From positions 1 through 50,091 of the forward strand of contig JACRNO010000076.1 in NCBI GenBank assembly GCA_016234855.1: a stretch of 50,091 nucleotides of DNA. The letters run 5' to 3'. How positions within the stretch are numbered: the stretch's first letter is position 1; the number at the start of each line of letters is the position of its first letter. Below are positions 1 to 11,717 of the stretch, piece after piece. The stretch comes from Deltaproteobacteria bacterium. Its GTDB lineage: Bacteria; Desulfobacterota; GWC2-55-46. Position numbers and translations under genes: made by a program. The notes below the pieces were generated by a model. That model searched no databases. It was given only the letters and a program-made list of their open reading frames with translations, and had not been told where the DNA came from.

Positions 1-312
1 CAGAGGGTCTCCAACATGTTCGGCCTTATCGACTGCGTATACGAGGAGGCCCTTACGCGGATTCCAACGGCGCGCCTTAACGACGCGGTCGCGGACATGG
101 TGGCGCGTCATCACCCGCCTGCATGGAGGGGCAAGGAGATAAAGTTCTACTACGCCACGCAGGCGAGCATATCTCCACCGTCGTTCGTATTCTTTTCGAA
201 CAGGCCGGAGGGCGTGGAAGACTCGTACAGAAGGTATATGATGAGCACTCTGCGCGAGCTGCTCGGTCTGCATACGTGTCCGATAAGGATATTCCTGAGA
301 AAGAGGGATTAG
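1..312 (+). CDS. der: GTPase Der (EngA), C-terminal KH-like domain, truncated at left window edge
   Basis: Frame is open from base 1 (QRVSNMFGLIDCVYEEAL...). Motifs HHPPAWRGKEIKFYYATQ, PPSFVFFSNRPE and YRRYMMSTLRE...PIRIFLRKRD match the Der C-terminus. Confidence 0.85.
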   Translation, partial: QRVSNMFGLIDCVYEEALTRIPTARLNDAVADMVARHHPPAWRGKEIKFYYATQASISPPSFVFFSNRPEGVEDSYRRYMMSTLRELLGLHTCPIRIFLRKRD

Positions 313-448
313 CCCTTCGGGCGGGGCCGCGCCCCGGCTTCGTGTCAAACCCGGTATTTCCGGGGCGCCGGGAGTTTCCGCCTGACGCCCTGCCGCATGC
401 CGCCGGGAGGAAATTCCCGGCGGCACAAAGACAGTTTGAACAACCCTG

Positions 449-1279
449 ATGATAAGATTCTTTGCAAGCGTCATAGGCGGTCTAAAGATATTCTTCGGAA
501 CCAATTGTTTCAGCAGGTCCGCGGCCGTGTCCTTCTATGCCATCTTCTCCATCATGCCGCTCATCCTTCTGCTGACGGCGGGCCTTGGCTTCATATTCGG
601 CAAGAATATCGGGATGCTCGATAAGGTCATCGCCTTTGTCAAGGGGAGCCTGCCGTACATCAACGAGAAGATACTGAGCGATATCAAGGATTTGTCGAAG
701 ATATGGAAGACGCTCGGCTGGGTCAGCATATTCTCGCTCTTCTGGAGCGCGCAGTTCGTGCTTGACGGCATCGCAAGCGCGCTGACGGCCGTATTCGAGA
801 CCGGGCATAAGTTCAAGTTTGTAAGAAGGAAAGTTGTAAACATCCTTGTCGCGCTCATCGCCCTTCTTGCCGTATCAGCCTCGGTGCTGATAAGCGCCCT
901 TGCCGTCATCCTCAAGAGCACGAGCGTCGCAAGCCTGGGCATTGACGCTAACAGGTACCGGATATTTCAAGGCATAGCCATCAATGTGCTCCTGCCGTCC
1001 ATCGTCATCGCGCTGGCCGTTACATTCGTCTACAGGATATTCGCCGGGCCTAACCTGAATCTGCGTTACTCGTTCTACGGCAGCGTCGTCTTTACCGTCC
1101 TCTGGGGTGTTGCAAAAGATCTCTTTGCCCTCTATCTTATCAATTTTCCCACATATAACAGCCTTTATGCGTCTATGGGCGCGCTTATGATATTCATGGT
1201 CTGGATATACTTCTCCGTGGCCCTTTTCTTGTACAGCGCGGCGTTTGCCATGGCGGCATACGAGAGGCGCAGCCATTAG
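449..1279 (+). CDS. YihY/virulence factor BrkB family membrane protein
   Basis: 276 aa multi-TM protein with RSAAVSFYAIFSIMPLILLL and YASMGALMIFMVWIYFSVALFLYSAAFA, typical of the YihY family. Confidence 0.85.
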   Translation: MIRFFASVIGGLKIFFGTNCFSRSAAVSFYAIFSIMPLILLLTAGLGFIFGKNIGMLDKVIAFVKGSLPYINEKILSDIKDLSKIWKTLGWVSIFSLFWSAQFVLDGIASALTAVFETGHKFKFVRRKVVNILVALIALLAVSASVLISALAVILKSTSVASLGIDANRYRIFQGIAINVLLPSIVIALAVTFVYRIFAGPNLNLRYSFYGSVVFTVLWGVAKDLFALYLINFPTYNSLYASMGALMIFMVWIYFSVALFLYSAAFAMAAYERRSH

Positions 1280-1297
1280 CCAGGCTGCTGTCTGGCA

Positions 1298-1375
1298 GTC
1301 CGTCCAGCACCACCTTTCATCGGACTGCCGCTAATTATGCACAAACGTTTACGATAAAAGTGGTGCTGGACGGAC
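1298..1375. repeat. 16-bp perfect inverted repeat (GTCCGTCCAGCACCAC ... GTGGTGCTGGACGGAC) around a 46-nt loop
   Basis: Arms 1298-1313 and 1360-1375 are exact reverse complements. A related element lies at 29977-30051. Confidence 0.85.
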
Positions 1376-1390
1376 ATTTTAAATGGATGC

Positions 1391-1660
1391 TTCCTTACCA
1401 GCAAGAGCGAAGCTCTTCAACAGTCCCATCTGCTTCGTTGTCCGACCCACGCCACTTGGCGTGGGTGCCCCGGTTCGTCACTGCGGCGTATGGACAAAAT
1501 ACGCCTCATTCCTCACTCCTCGACGCCTTGCATCTGGCTGGGTTCCCATTGCGTCTTTATTATTGCAATGGGAAGATTGCAGACTTCGTCTGCTGGTAAT
1601 GAAGTTGTTCATTTGTATTGCTCGCTTTTGGCGAGCGGCCAGAGAGCAGCCTGGTCAGAT
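1391..1660. repeat. Composite intergenic repeat (CCCATCTGCTTCGT...CCTCATTCCTCACTCCTCGACGCC...GCAT type, plus a 3' module)
   Basis: Shares 'CCCATCTGCTTCGTT', 'CGTCACTGCG' and 'CTCATTCCTCACTCCTCGACGCCT' with 42573-42672. The 3' module (GGTAATGAAGTT..TCATTTGTATTGCTCGC..GGCGAGCGGCCAGA) reappears inverted at 21656-21715. Confidence 0.8.
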
Positions 1661-1873
1661 TTTAATTTTTAGCAGGCCGGTCTTTTCCCCGCGAATGGGG
1701 CCTTTTTGCCGCGCCAAAACGGGCCAAGACCCTCTTTGACGCGCAGATCGGCCCGCGCCCCGGACTTTGCCGATATTTTTGTTGTAATACGCGTTGTTAT
1801 ATGAGAAAATTTTTATATTTGCTGGTGGCGGGCCGGAGCAGTAAAAATCCATCTTCGATAACGAAAAAGGGAT

Positions 1874-3799
<1,926 letters not shown>

Positions 3800-4299
3800 G
3801 CGCCTGTAATGGATACATGGCGGCACGGGGACGTATCCTGCGGGGATGGGGCGCGCGCCGTTTGCGCCTGGTCAATTCAATCCCGCGAGCGTCTTTAACG
3901 GTGTGATACGGCTTGGGGATTACGCCGCTATTTGCGGTTTTTGCTTTTAGAGCTGAGAAGGTATCTTGTCGTGTATTGCTGATAATGGTAACGAGGCGCC
4001 GCCTGTGTAAGCGTTTGCGGGTGGTTATGCGCAGCATCTTTTGGCCGGTTTCAATATCCTCCGGGTGTTAGTCACGCAATGTGCGTTGCGGCAAAGAGGT
4101 GAGGCCGGCCGTTTCGACAAACCTCTCCCAGTCCCTTCTTCAATGCCGCGGTCCGTCCGGCGCGGCTTCAGGTCCATCTATCATAATAGGGGCTCGTCCT
4201 GCCGTCCGGTGCCCGGGCGGGTGTTTTTGTCATTTGACCCGCATGCGGGCCTGTTCGAATGTAAGGCCTCGACGTATCGCTGCATAAGACCGGATACAG

Positions 4300-5526
4300 G
4301 TGAGCGCAATGAAAACGCCGGTAAGGTTACTCAACATCAATTCCCTGGAGCGCGCGGCCGCCGAGATGGAGCGCGTTGGCGTCGACCCGGTGGGCATTGA
4401 TATCATGGCGCCCAAGCAGTTCCATTATAACTTCAAGGTCGCCGGGCTTAAGCCGGCCCAGGCCAACGTCCTCAAGCAGGATGCGCTCTCCATCGGCGCG
4501 GAGGCCGCCGTGGCCAGGGGGGCGGCCTCTTGCTCCATAGAGACGTCCGACGCGATATTGTCGGGCACCGCGAGGCAGTTGGACCTGCTCATTGAGAAAC
4601 TCGCCATCCAGAGCTTCGACCTGCCGGAAGTGGCGCTTGCGCTGCGCAGAGCGCTTACGAATACCGGCAGGAGGAGCTTTGTCATTGCCGGGCGCAGCCG
4701 TCTGATGGAGGTCGGCGGCCGGACCCTCATAATGGGCATATTGAACGCGACCCCGGATTCCTTTTCCGACGGCGGACGGAACTTTGAGAAGGACAAGGCG
4801 ATAGAGCACGGGCTTCGCATGGCATCCGATGGCGCGGATTGGGTGGACGTCGGCGGCGAGTCCACCAGGCCCGGGGCCGGGCCGGTGCCGGTCGAGGAAG
4901 AACTGAGGCGCGTCGTGCCGGTGGTGGCCGCGCTTGCGGCCAACGGCGTCACGGTATCCATCGATACCATGAAGGCCGCGGTCGCAAAGGCGGCCCTGGA
5001 GGCCGGGGCCGAGATCGTCAACGACGTAAGCGCGCTCGGCATGGACGCCGCCATGGCTGGAGTATGCAGGGAGTATAACGCCCCCGTCATACTCATGCAC
5101 ATGCGCGCGGACCCGAGGACCATGCAGTATGACGTCGAATATGAGGACATCATGGCGTCGGTCTTCGCTTATCTCGCCGAAAGGATGGCGTATGCCGCGG
5201 ACCGCGGGATAGGCGCGAATAAGATAATCCTCGACCCTGGCATCGGTTTCGGCAAGGATGCCGGCGGCAATCTCGCGCTTATCAGGAACCTGGCCGAGTT
5301 CAAAAGCCTCGGCAGGCCGCTCCTCGTAGGCGCGTCGCGTAAATCGTTCATAGGCAGGATTACCGGAGAAGAGGTCTCCGGCAGGCTCTCCGGCACCATA
5401 GCGGCGCATACGGCGGCGATACTGAACGGCGCGAATATCGTCCGGGCGCATGACGTGGCCGCCGCGCGGTCCGCGGCCATGGTCGCGGATGCGATAATGC
5501 GGGAAGCGGCGAATTCCCCCATTTGA
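4300..5526 (+). CDS. folP: Dihydropteroate synthase with about 140-aa N-terminal extension
   Basis: MGILNATPDSFSDGG, DWVDVGGESTRPGA, ILDPGIGFGKD and GASRKSFIG motifs. GTG start. Confidence 0.95.
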   Translation: MSAMKTPVRLLNINSLERAAAEMERVGVDPVGIDIMAPKQFHYNFKVAGLKPAQANVLKQDALSIGAEAAVARGAASCSIETSDAILSGTARQLDLLIEKLAIQSFDLPEVALALRRALTNTGRRSFVIAGRSRLMEVGGRTLIMGILNATPDSFSDGGRNFEKDKAIEHGLRMASDGADWVDVGGESTRPGAGPVPVEEELRRVVPVVAALAANGVTVSIDTMKAAVAKAALEAGAEIVNDVSALGMDAAMAGVCREYNAPVILMHMRADPRTMQYDVEYEDIMASVFAYLAERMAYAADRGIGANKIILDPGIGFGKDAGGNLALIRNLAEFKSLGRPLLVGASRKSFIGRITGEEVSGRLSGTIAAHTAAILNGANIVRAHDVAAARSAAMVADAIMREAANSPI

Positions 5527-5676
5527 AAAAAAGGGGTAAGGGGGGATTTGAGGGCTGGCGTGCGGCCGGACCGGCGGGGCCTGTCCCAGCGTCGGGTTGA
5601 GGCGGCGCTCGTTCGCGTCTTATAGCGATAAATAAGGCGCGGTTGACCTGTCATACGGGATTCAAGGGCGGACTGG

Positions 5677-6465
5677 ATGGACATACTTTTAAGGCTTCAT
5701 AACATAGTCGAGGTCATCGATATCATCATCGTGGCCATGGTCATCTACTGGCTGATGCTGATGTTCAAAGGCTCGAAGGCGGAGCGGATGCTCTGGGGGC
5801 TCGGCGTTATCATCATCCTCTACTTCGTCTCCCAGAGGGTGGAGCTTCTGACGCTCCACTGGATTCTGAACAACTTCCTGAGTTCCATCGTAGTCTTTAT
5901 CATCGTCGTCTTTCAGCAGGACATCCGGCGCGCGCTGGCGCAGGTGGGCAGGCCTTTCAGTCTGGCCGATATCAAGGGGGCCGGGCCTTATATCGACGAG
6001 GCGGTCAAGGCCGTGGCGCGCATGTCCAGGGAGAAGACGGGCGCGCTTATCGTCTTCGAGCGGACCATGGACCTTGGCGATTATCTGGAGACCGGCGTCA
6101 CGCTCGACTCGAAGGTGACAAGGGAGATACTCCTTTCAATCTTCAACACCAGGTCTCCCCTGCATGACGGGGCGGTGGTGGTCAGGCAGGGCAGGGTCTT
6201 CAAGGCCGGGTGCATACTGCCGTTGACCGATAAGGACGTCTCCTCGGAGATGGGCACGAGGCACAGGGCGGCAATGGGGCTTGCCGAGGAGACGGACGCC
6301 GTTATCGTGGCAGTCTCCGAAGAGACCGGGGAGATAACGCTCGTGGTCGAGGATAAGGCGACGAAACGGATAGAGCCGGGCTGGCTTGCGGGCGAGCTCA
6401 AGAGACTTTTCCCGCCGGCTCCGGCCGCCAGGTGGCCGTTCTTTGCGTGGAGGAACGGGAAGTGA
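5677..6465 (+). CDS. cdaA: Diadenylate cyclase CdaA (DisA_N domain, N-terminal TM helices)
   Basis: SPLHDGAVVV and GTRHRAAMGLAEETDAVIVAVSEETG motifs; followed by cdaR and glmM in the conserved order. Confidence 0.95.
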   Translation: MDILLRLHNIVEVIDIIIVAMVIYWLMLMFKGSKAERMLWGLGVIIILYFVSQRVELLTLHWILNNFLSSIVVFIIVVFQQDIRRALAQVGRPFSLADIKGAGPYIDEAVKAVARMSREKTGALIVFERTMDLGDYLETGVTLDSKVTREILLSIFNTRSPLHDGAVVVRQGRVFKAGCILPLTDKDVSSEMGTRHRAAMGLAEETDAVIVAVSEETGEITLVVEDKATKRIEPGWLAGELKRLFPPAPAARWPFFAWRNGK

Positions 6466-6475
6466 TGCGTCGTCT

Positions 6476-7153
6476 ATGTCAATCTTTTCAGGGAAGGCCG
6501 CCGCGGTGAGAGTCATGCTTCTTAAAAACCTCCGGCTCAAGCTGATTTCCATTGCGTTTGCGTTTGCGTTATGGTTTTTTGTCGCCGGACAGTCCCCTAC
6601 GGAACTCGGTATCATGGTGCCGTTGGGCTATAAAGGCATGCCGAAGGATATGGTTATGACGAGCGCGCCGTTCGGCGAGGTCGAGGTCAGGGTAACGGGC
6701 CCGCGCTTCCTTCTGAATAATATAGAGCAGGGTAAGGTGATGGTGGAGCTTGACCTCGGCGCGGCCCGCGAGGGATTGAGCGTCGTCAGGATACTGCCGA
6801 AGGATATAAACGTCCCTATGGGGGTAAAGGTCGCGCGCGTCGTGCCGAGTTCCGTTGAGGTGCGTCTGGAGCGGCTCGCTGACGTGGAATTGCCGGTCAG
6901 GGTGAGGCTCTCCGGCCGCCCGGCTGCCGGCTACAGGGTCTCCGGCGTCGACGTGAGGCCGAAAAAGGTCATGGCGCGGGCCTTTGCAAGATATGCCTCT
7001 GATAAGGACGCGATATTTACGAGGCCAGTTGACGTGAACGGTCTTGCTAATTCCGTGGACAGATCCGTCGGCCTTGACGCGCCGGAAAACGAGTTTGTCA
7101 ACGTAAGCGACTATAACGTCAGGGTGAGGGTGACCATAACCGGGGAGCGTTGA
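6476..7153 (+). CDS. cdaR: YbbR-like domain protein, CdaA regulator-like
   Basis: N-terminal TM (LISIAFAFALWFFVAGQ) and YbbR-like repeats, located between cdaA and glmM. Start could be 6476 or 6515. Confidence 0.8.
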   Translation: MSIFSGKAAAVRVMLLKNLRLKLISIAFAFALWFFVAGQSPTELGIMVPLGYKGMPKDMVMTSAPFGEVEVRVTGPRFLLNNIEQGKVMVELDLGAAREGLSVVRILPKDINVPMGVKVARVVPSSVEVRLERLADVELPVRVRLSGRPAAGYRVSGVDVRPKKVMARAFARYASDKDAIFTRPVDVNGLANSVDRSVGLDAPENEFVNVSDYNVRVRVTITGER

Positions 7154-7221
7154 GCGCCGTGTTGCCGCGGATGGTATTGCTGCCTCTTCCTTGAAAGGCC
7201 GGGGCTTAAGAGGGATAATTC

Positions 7222-7264
7222 TTAATGGCGCCTTGTGCGCTAACGTTGTGTTTTTGGCGCCTTG
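7222..7264. repeat. Small intergenic element GGCGCC-TTGTGCGCTAACGTTGTGTTTTT-GGCGCC
   Basis: The same core (GTGCGCTAACG..TGT..TTTGGCGCC, either strand) occurs near 22202-22232, 26750-26805 and 26875-26902. Confidence 0.7.
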
Positions 7265-7294
7265 TTTTGCAAACACGGCGCAACAGGGGTGCGG

Positions 7295-8653
7295 ATGCAG
7301 ACGAAGAAGAGACTTTTCGGCACGGACGGCGTCAGGGGCGTGGCCAACATAAAACCGATGACCGCGGAGATAGCCTTGCAGCTCGGCCGGGCCATAGCCT
7401 ATATATCCAAGAAAGAGGCCCGCCGCCACAGGATAGTCATAGGTAAGGACACGAGGCTGTCCGGCTATATGCTCGAGAGCGCCATGATGGCCGGTATATG
7501 TTCGATGGGCGTCGACGCCCTTATGGTCGGCCCGCTGCCCACGCCGGGCATCGCCTTTCTCACGTCGAGCATGAGGGCGGACGCGGGCGTGGTCATATCG
7601 GCCTCGCACAATCCGTATCAGGATAACGGCATAAAATTTTTCTCGCGCGACGGGTTGAAGCTGCCGGACGATATAGAGCTTGAGATAGAGCGGTTCATCT
7701 TCGAAAATCACGACCCGTCGCACAGGCCCACGGCCAGCGAGGTTGGCAAGGCCTACAGGGTTGACGACGCCATAGGCCGCTACGTCGTATTCGCCAAGAA
7801 CACATTTCCGAAGGAACTGAGCCTCGACGGCCTGAAGGTCGCGGTCGACTGCGCCAACGGCGCCGCGTACAAGGTCGCGCCTGCCGTCTTTTACGAGCTC
7901 GGGGCCGAGGTCGTCTCCATAGGCGTAAAGCCGGACGGCGAGAATATAAACAAGGACTGCGGCGCGCTCCATCCCGAAAACGTCGCAAAGGCGGTCGTGG
8001 AGCACGGCGCTGATATCGGCTTTGCCATTGACGGAGACGGCGACCGCTGCATCATGGTGGACGAGAAAGGGCGCATACTCGACGGAGACCATATCATGGC
8101 CATCTCGGCCCTCGCGCTCATGAAGGAGGACAGGCTCAGGAAGAAGACCCTTGTTGCCACCATCATGAGCAATTCAGGGCTCGAGGCCGCGATAAAGGGC
8201 GCGGGCGGGCGGATGATAAGGACGAACGTCGGCGACAGGTGCGTGGTCGAGGAGATGCTCAAGGGCGGGTACAACCTCGGCGGCGAGCAGTCCGGCCACC
8301 TGATATACCTCGACCATACGACCACCGGCGACGGCGTTATAACCGCCTTGCAGATACTGGAGAGGGTCGTCAGGGACGGCAAAAAGGTATCCGAGCTTGC
8401 CAGGGTTATGCAGACCTTTCCGCAGGTCCTTGTAAACGTAAAGGTAAGGCAGAAGAAGGATATCGCGGATATGCCGCACGTATCCGCGCTCCTCAAGGCG
8501 CTGGAAAAACGCCTCAGGCACAAGGGCCGGGTATTTATCAGGTATTCGGGCACGGAACCCCTTGCGAGGATTACCGTGGAAGGCGAGCGCGAGGACGAGA
8601 TACGCGCCATGGCCGACGAGCTTGCCGTGTTGCTCAAAAAAGAGATAGGTTAG
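7295..8653 (+). CDS. glmM: Phosphoglucosamine mutase
   Basis: [63 protein letters not shown] at 7295 preferred over the 7262 ORF start. Confidence 0.97.
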   Translation: MQTKKRLFGTDGVRGVANIKPMTAEIALQLGRAIAYISKKEARRHRIVIGKDTRLSGYMLESAMMAGICSMGVDALMVGPLPTPGIAFLTSSMRADAGVVISASHNPYQDNGIKFFSRDGLKLPDDIELEIERFIFENHDPSHRPTASEVGKAYRVDDAIGRYVVFAKNTFPKELSLDGLKVAVDCANGAAYKVAPAVFYELGAEVVSIGVKPDGENINKDCGALHPENVAKAVVEHGADIGFAIDGDGDRCIMVDEKGRILDGDHIMAISALALMKEDRLRKKTLVATIMSNSGLEAAIKGAGGRMIRTNVGDRCVVEEMLKGGYNLGGEQSGHLIYLDHTTTGDGVITALQILERVVRDGKKVSELARVMQTFPQVLVNVKVRQKKDIADMPHVSALLKALEKRLRHKGRVFIRYSGTEPLARITVEGEREDEIRAMADELAVLLKKEIG

Positions 8654-8844
8654 CAGGCAAGATGTGGTGGCAGGAGTTTCCTCCCGCCACTATCGAGGCT
8701 GATGCCGTCAGGAGGAAACTCCTGACACACACAAAGTGCGAATCGAGGACGTGGGAAGCGGGGCGTGGGAGGTGTTAAGAGATTTTTCCTCCCGCATCCT
8801 ATCGCCCGCTTCCCACAGCCCGGTCTTTAAAAGGAGTCTTTTCC

Positions 8845-9561
8845 ATGGCAACCCTTTCAGTAAACGTAGACCACGTGGCGACGGTGCGCAAGGCGCGCGC
8901 CTCGAACGAGCCTGACCCGGTCACGGCGGCGTTAGCGGCCGAGCTTGCCGGGGCCGACGGCATAACCGTCCATCTGCGCGAGGACAGGCGGCACATACAG
9001 GATAGAGACGTCTATCTTATGCGCAATATCCTGAAGACCAGGCTTAACCTTGAGATGGCCGCGACCAAAGAGATGCTTGCCGTGGCCCTTGAAATCAAGC
9101 CGGATATGGTAACGCTTGTGCCTGAAAAAAGGCAGGAACTTACCACCGAGGGCGGGCTTGACGTAAAGACGCAGCTTGAGCCGTTGAAGAAGTTCGTCGC
9201 GTCGCTCAAGGACGGCGGCATACCCGTGAACCTCTTCATAGACCCGCTGCCGGACGCGGTGAAGGCTAGCCACCGCATAGGCTCGGACGGCGTTGAGATA
9301 CATACGGGCAGGTATGCCGATGCCGCGCCCGGGGGTCGTGCCGAAGAACTCAAGAGGATACATGACGCCGTAATGCTCTCCAAGAGGGTGGGGTTAAAGA
9401 CCCACGCCGGACACGGCCTTGATTATCATAATATCGGGGCTGTAGCGGCCTTGAAAGAGATAGATGAATTTGCCATTGGTTTTTCCATCGTCGCCCGCAG
9501 CATATATACGGGCATGGCTGAGGCGGTAAGGGAGATGAAGAGGCTTATAGATGGGAGGTAG
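8845..9561 (+). CDS. pdxJ: Pyridoxine 5'-phosphate synthase
   Basis: LSVNVDHVATVRKAR, GADGITVHLREDRRHIQDRDV, HAGHGLDYHN. Confidence 0.97.
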   Translation: MATLSVNVDHVATVRKARASNEPDPVTAALAAELAGADGITVHLREDRRHIQDRDVYLMRNILKTRLNLEMAATKEMLAVALEIKPDMVTLVPEKRQELTTEGGLDVKTQLEPLKKFVASLKDGGIPVNLFIDPLPDAVKASHRIGSDGVEIHTGRYADAAPGGRAEELKRIHDAVMLSKRVGLKTHAGHGLDYHNIGAVAALKEIDEFAIGFSIVARSIYTGMAEAVREMKRLIDGR

Positions 9562-9725
9562 CAGGGGACGTGTGCTTGCCCCTTCTCCCCTTGGGGAGAA
9601 GGTTGGGATGAGGGGGATTAAACAACGATTCTTGCGGTGTCAGTAGGAAAGTCATGACGCCGTAATAAAGGGTAATTGGCGATAAACGTTCTTTCCATTG
9701 TAGAGAGGGTTGGGGACGGACAGGC

Positions 9726-10082
9726 TTGATACACGGCGTCGGCATAGAGATAGTTGATATCGAACGGTTCCGTCTCGTGATGGAGCGGGGCGGGCAAAGG
9801 TTTCTTGAGCGCCTCTTCACGCGCTCCGAACTTGATTACTGTATGCGCCAGAGGCGTCCGCATGAGCATCTTGCAGCCCGCTTCGCCGCCAAGGTGAGCG
9901 TTATAAAGGCCGCGGGCGCGGCATTGAGTCTCAGGGTCAGGGATATCGAGGTCGTAAGGGGCGCAGGCAACAGGCCTGAAGTGCGCGTTACCGGGCTATG
10001 TACCGGGTTTACGGTTGCCGTCTCCATCTCGCATGACGGCGGCCTTGGCGTGGCACAGGCTATAATAGAGATGCAAGGTTAG
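9726..10082 (+). CDS. acpS: Holo-[acyl-carrier-protein] synthase (TTG start)
   Basis: IHGVGIEIVDIERF, FTRSELDYC, HLAARFAAKVSVIKA; 118 aa. Confidence 0.9.
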   Translation: MIHGVGIEIVDIERFRLVMERGGQRFLERLFTRSELDYCMRQRRPHEHLAARFAAKVSVIKAAGAALSLRVRDIEVVRGAGNRPEVRVTGLCTGFTVAVSISHDGGLGVAQAIIEMQG

Positions 10083-10145
10083 GCGCGGCAGCGGGCAGCA
10101 AGGTCGTTGCCACGGATAACTAATAACCGATAACGGATAACCGAT

Positions 10146-11717
10146 TTGAAGCTCGCTATTGCCGATACCATTCGTGAGATAGACAGGGCGGCTGTCGAGG
10201 ATTACGGCATGACAGGCGCCCAACTCATGGAAAACGCGGGCCGCGGCGTGGCCTGCGCCGTGCTGGCCGAGCTTGCATCGACAGGCGCGAAAGGCCGCGT
10301 TGCCGTCATCGCGGGCAAGGGCAATAACGGCGGGGACGGCTACGTCGCGGCCAGACACCTTCGGAACGCCGGTCTTGACGTCATGGTATTTTCCCTTGCA
10401 AGGCCGTCCGAATTGAAGGGCGACGCCGCGCTTAACGCGAAGGTCTGGGCGCGGATGGGCGGGGCAACTGCAGGTATCATCACGAAGGCGGATATTCGCA
10501 GGCACGCCCCTGCCATCAGGCATGCCTGCATAATAGTGGACGCTATCTTCGGGGTCGGGCTCAAGACGCCTGTCAAGGGCGTCCATGCCGAGGCCATCGA
10601 ATTCATAAATTCCATCGGTAAAAAGATTGTTGCCGTTGACGTGCCGTCCGGCATAGACGCCGGGAGCGGCGCGGTCATGGGCGCGGCAATCAAGGCCTCG
10701 TTGACCGTCACCATGGCAATGCCGAAGCCAGGGCTTTACCTGTATCCCGGCAGAGAATATGCGGGCAGGGTCGAGGTCGTTGATATAGGTGTGCCTGTGG
10801 CGCTCCTTGCGGCAGCGGGCGATACGAGCGGTTATAGCCTGATTACGCCGGATGACGTGGCCGTTGTGCTGAGGCCGCGTAACGCTGATTCGCATAAGGG
10901 CAGCTACGGGCATTTATTTGTGCTTGCGGGTTCGCCGGGCAAGACCGGCGCAGCATACATGTGTGCAACAGGGGGGATGAGGGCAGGGGCCGGGCTTACG
11001 ACCATCGGCCTGCCGGAAAGCCTTGAGCCTGTCATGGAAGCGAAGACGACCGAGGTGATGACAACCGGGCTGCCGGAGACTGCCGGGCATCTCCTTGGCA
11101 GCGTGTCGTTTGAGGCGGTCTGTGCCGTGCTAAAGGGCAAGGCTGCCGTTGTAATAGGCCCTGGCATTGGCCTTGATGTTGATACGACCGGTTTTCTCAA
11201 ACGGCTGCTGAAGGTCTTAAAGTCGCCGGTTGTGATAGACGCGGACGGTCTTGGCGCATTTGTCGGGTGCGTTAAGACCTTGCGCGAGGTGAAAGCCCCG
11301 CTTGTCCTTACCCCGCACCCGGGCGAGATGGCGCGGCTGCTTGATATGAAGACAACTGAAGTGCAGGCCGACAGGCCGGGCGCCGCGCGAAGGCTCTGCG
11401 CGATGACCGGCGCGGTAGTAGTGCTCAAGGGCGCGGCCACAATCGTTGCCGCGCCGGATGGCGGGATATTCATAAACCCGACCGGCAATGCCGGGCTTGC
11501 CACCGCAGGCACCGGCGACGTGCTGGCCGGTATGATAGGCGGACTTCTGTCTCAGGGCTACGGCCCGGTCGAGGCGGCCTGCGCAGCGGTCTACATACAC
11601 GGCGCTGCGGCAGACGAGGTGAAGGCTGCAAGCGGCGAGACAGGCATGATGGCAACAGACCTTCTGCCCGTGATACCGGGGGTAATGCGCTCGCTATGCA
11701 GGACGCCGGGCGCATGA
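10146..11717 (+). CDS. nnr: Bifunctional ADP-dependent NAD(P)H-hydrate dehydratase / NAD(P)H-hydrate epimerase
   Basis: Epimerase half (MENAGRGVA, GKGNNGGDGYVAARHL) fused to a dehydratase half (LTPHPGEMARLL, GNAGLATAGTGDVLAGMIGGLL). Confidence 0.95.
   Translation: MKLAIADTIREIDRAAVEDYGMTGAQLMENAGRGVACAVLAELASTGAKGRVAVIAGKGNNGGDGYVAARHLRNAGLDVMVFSLARPSELKGDAALNAKVWARMGGATAGIITKADIRRHAPAIRHACIIVDAIFGVGLKTPVKGVHAEAIEFINSIGKKIVAVDVPSGIDAGSGAVMGAAIKASLTVTMAMPKPGLYLYPGREYAGRVEVVDIGVPVALLAAAGDTSGYSLITPDDVAVVLRPRNADSHKGSYGHLFVLAGSPGKTGAAYMCATGGMRAGAGLTTIGLPESLEPVMEAKTTEVMTTGLPETAGHLLGSVSFEAVCAVLKGKAAVVIGPGIGLDVDTTGFLKRLLKVLKSPVVIDADGLGAFVGCVKTLREVKAPLVLTPHPGEMARLLDMKTTEVQADRPGAARRLCAMTGAVVVLKGAATIVAAPDGGIFINPTGNAGLATAGTGDVLAGMIGGLLSQGYGPVEAACAAVYIHGAAADEVKAASGETGMMATDLLPVIPGVMRSLCRTPGA

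Noticed and set aside
1360-1739. Small ORFs in 1360-1739 (79, 118 and 60 aa)
   Set aside because: They fall within a composite intergenic repeat whose parts recur at 42573-42672 and 21656-21715.
6569-8092. 507-aa minus-strand ORF opposite cdaR/glmM
   Set aside because: Spans two genuine + strand genes; shadow ORF.
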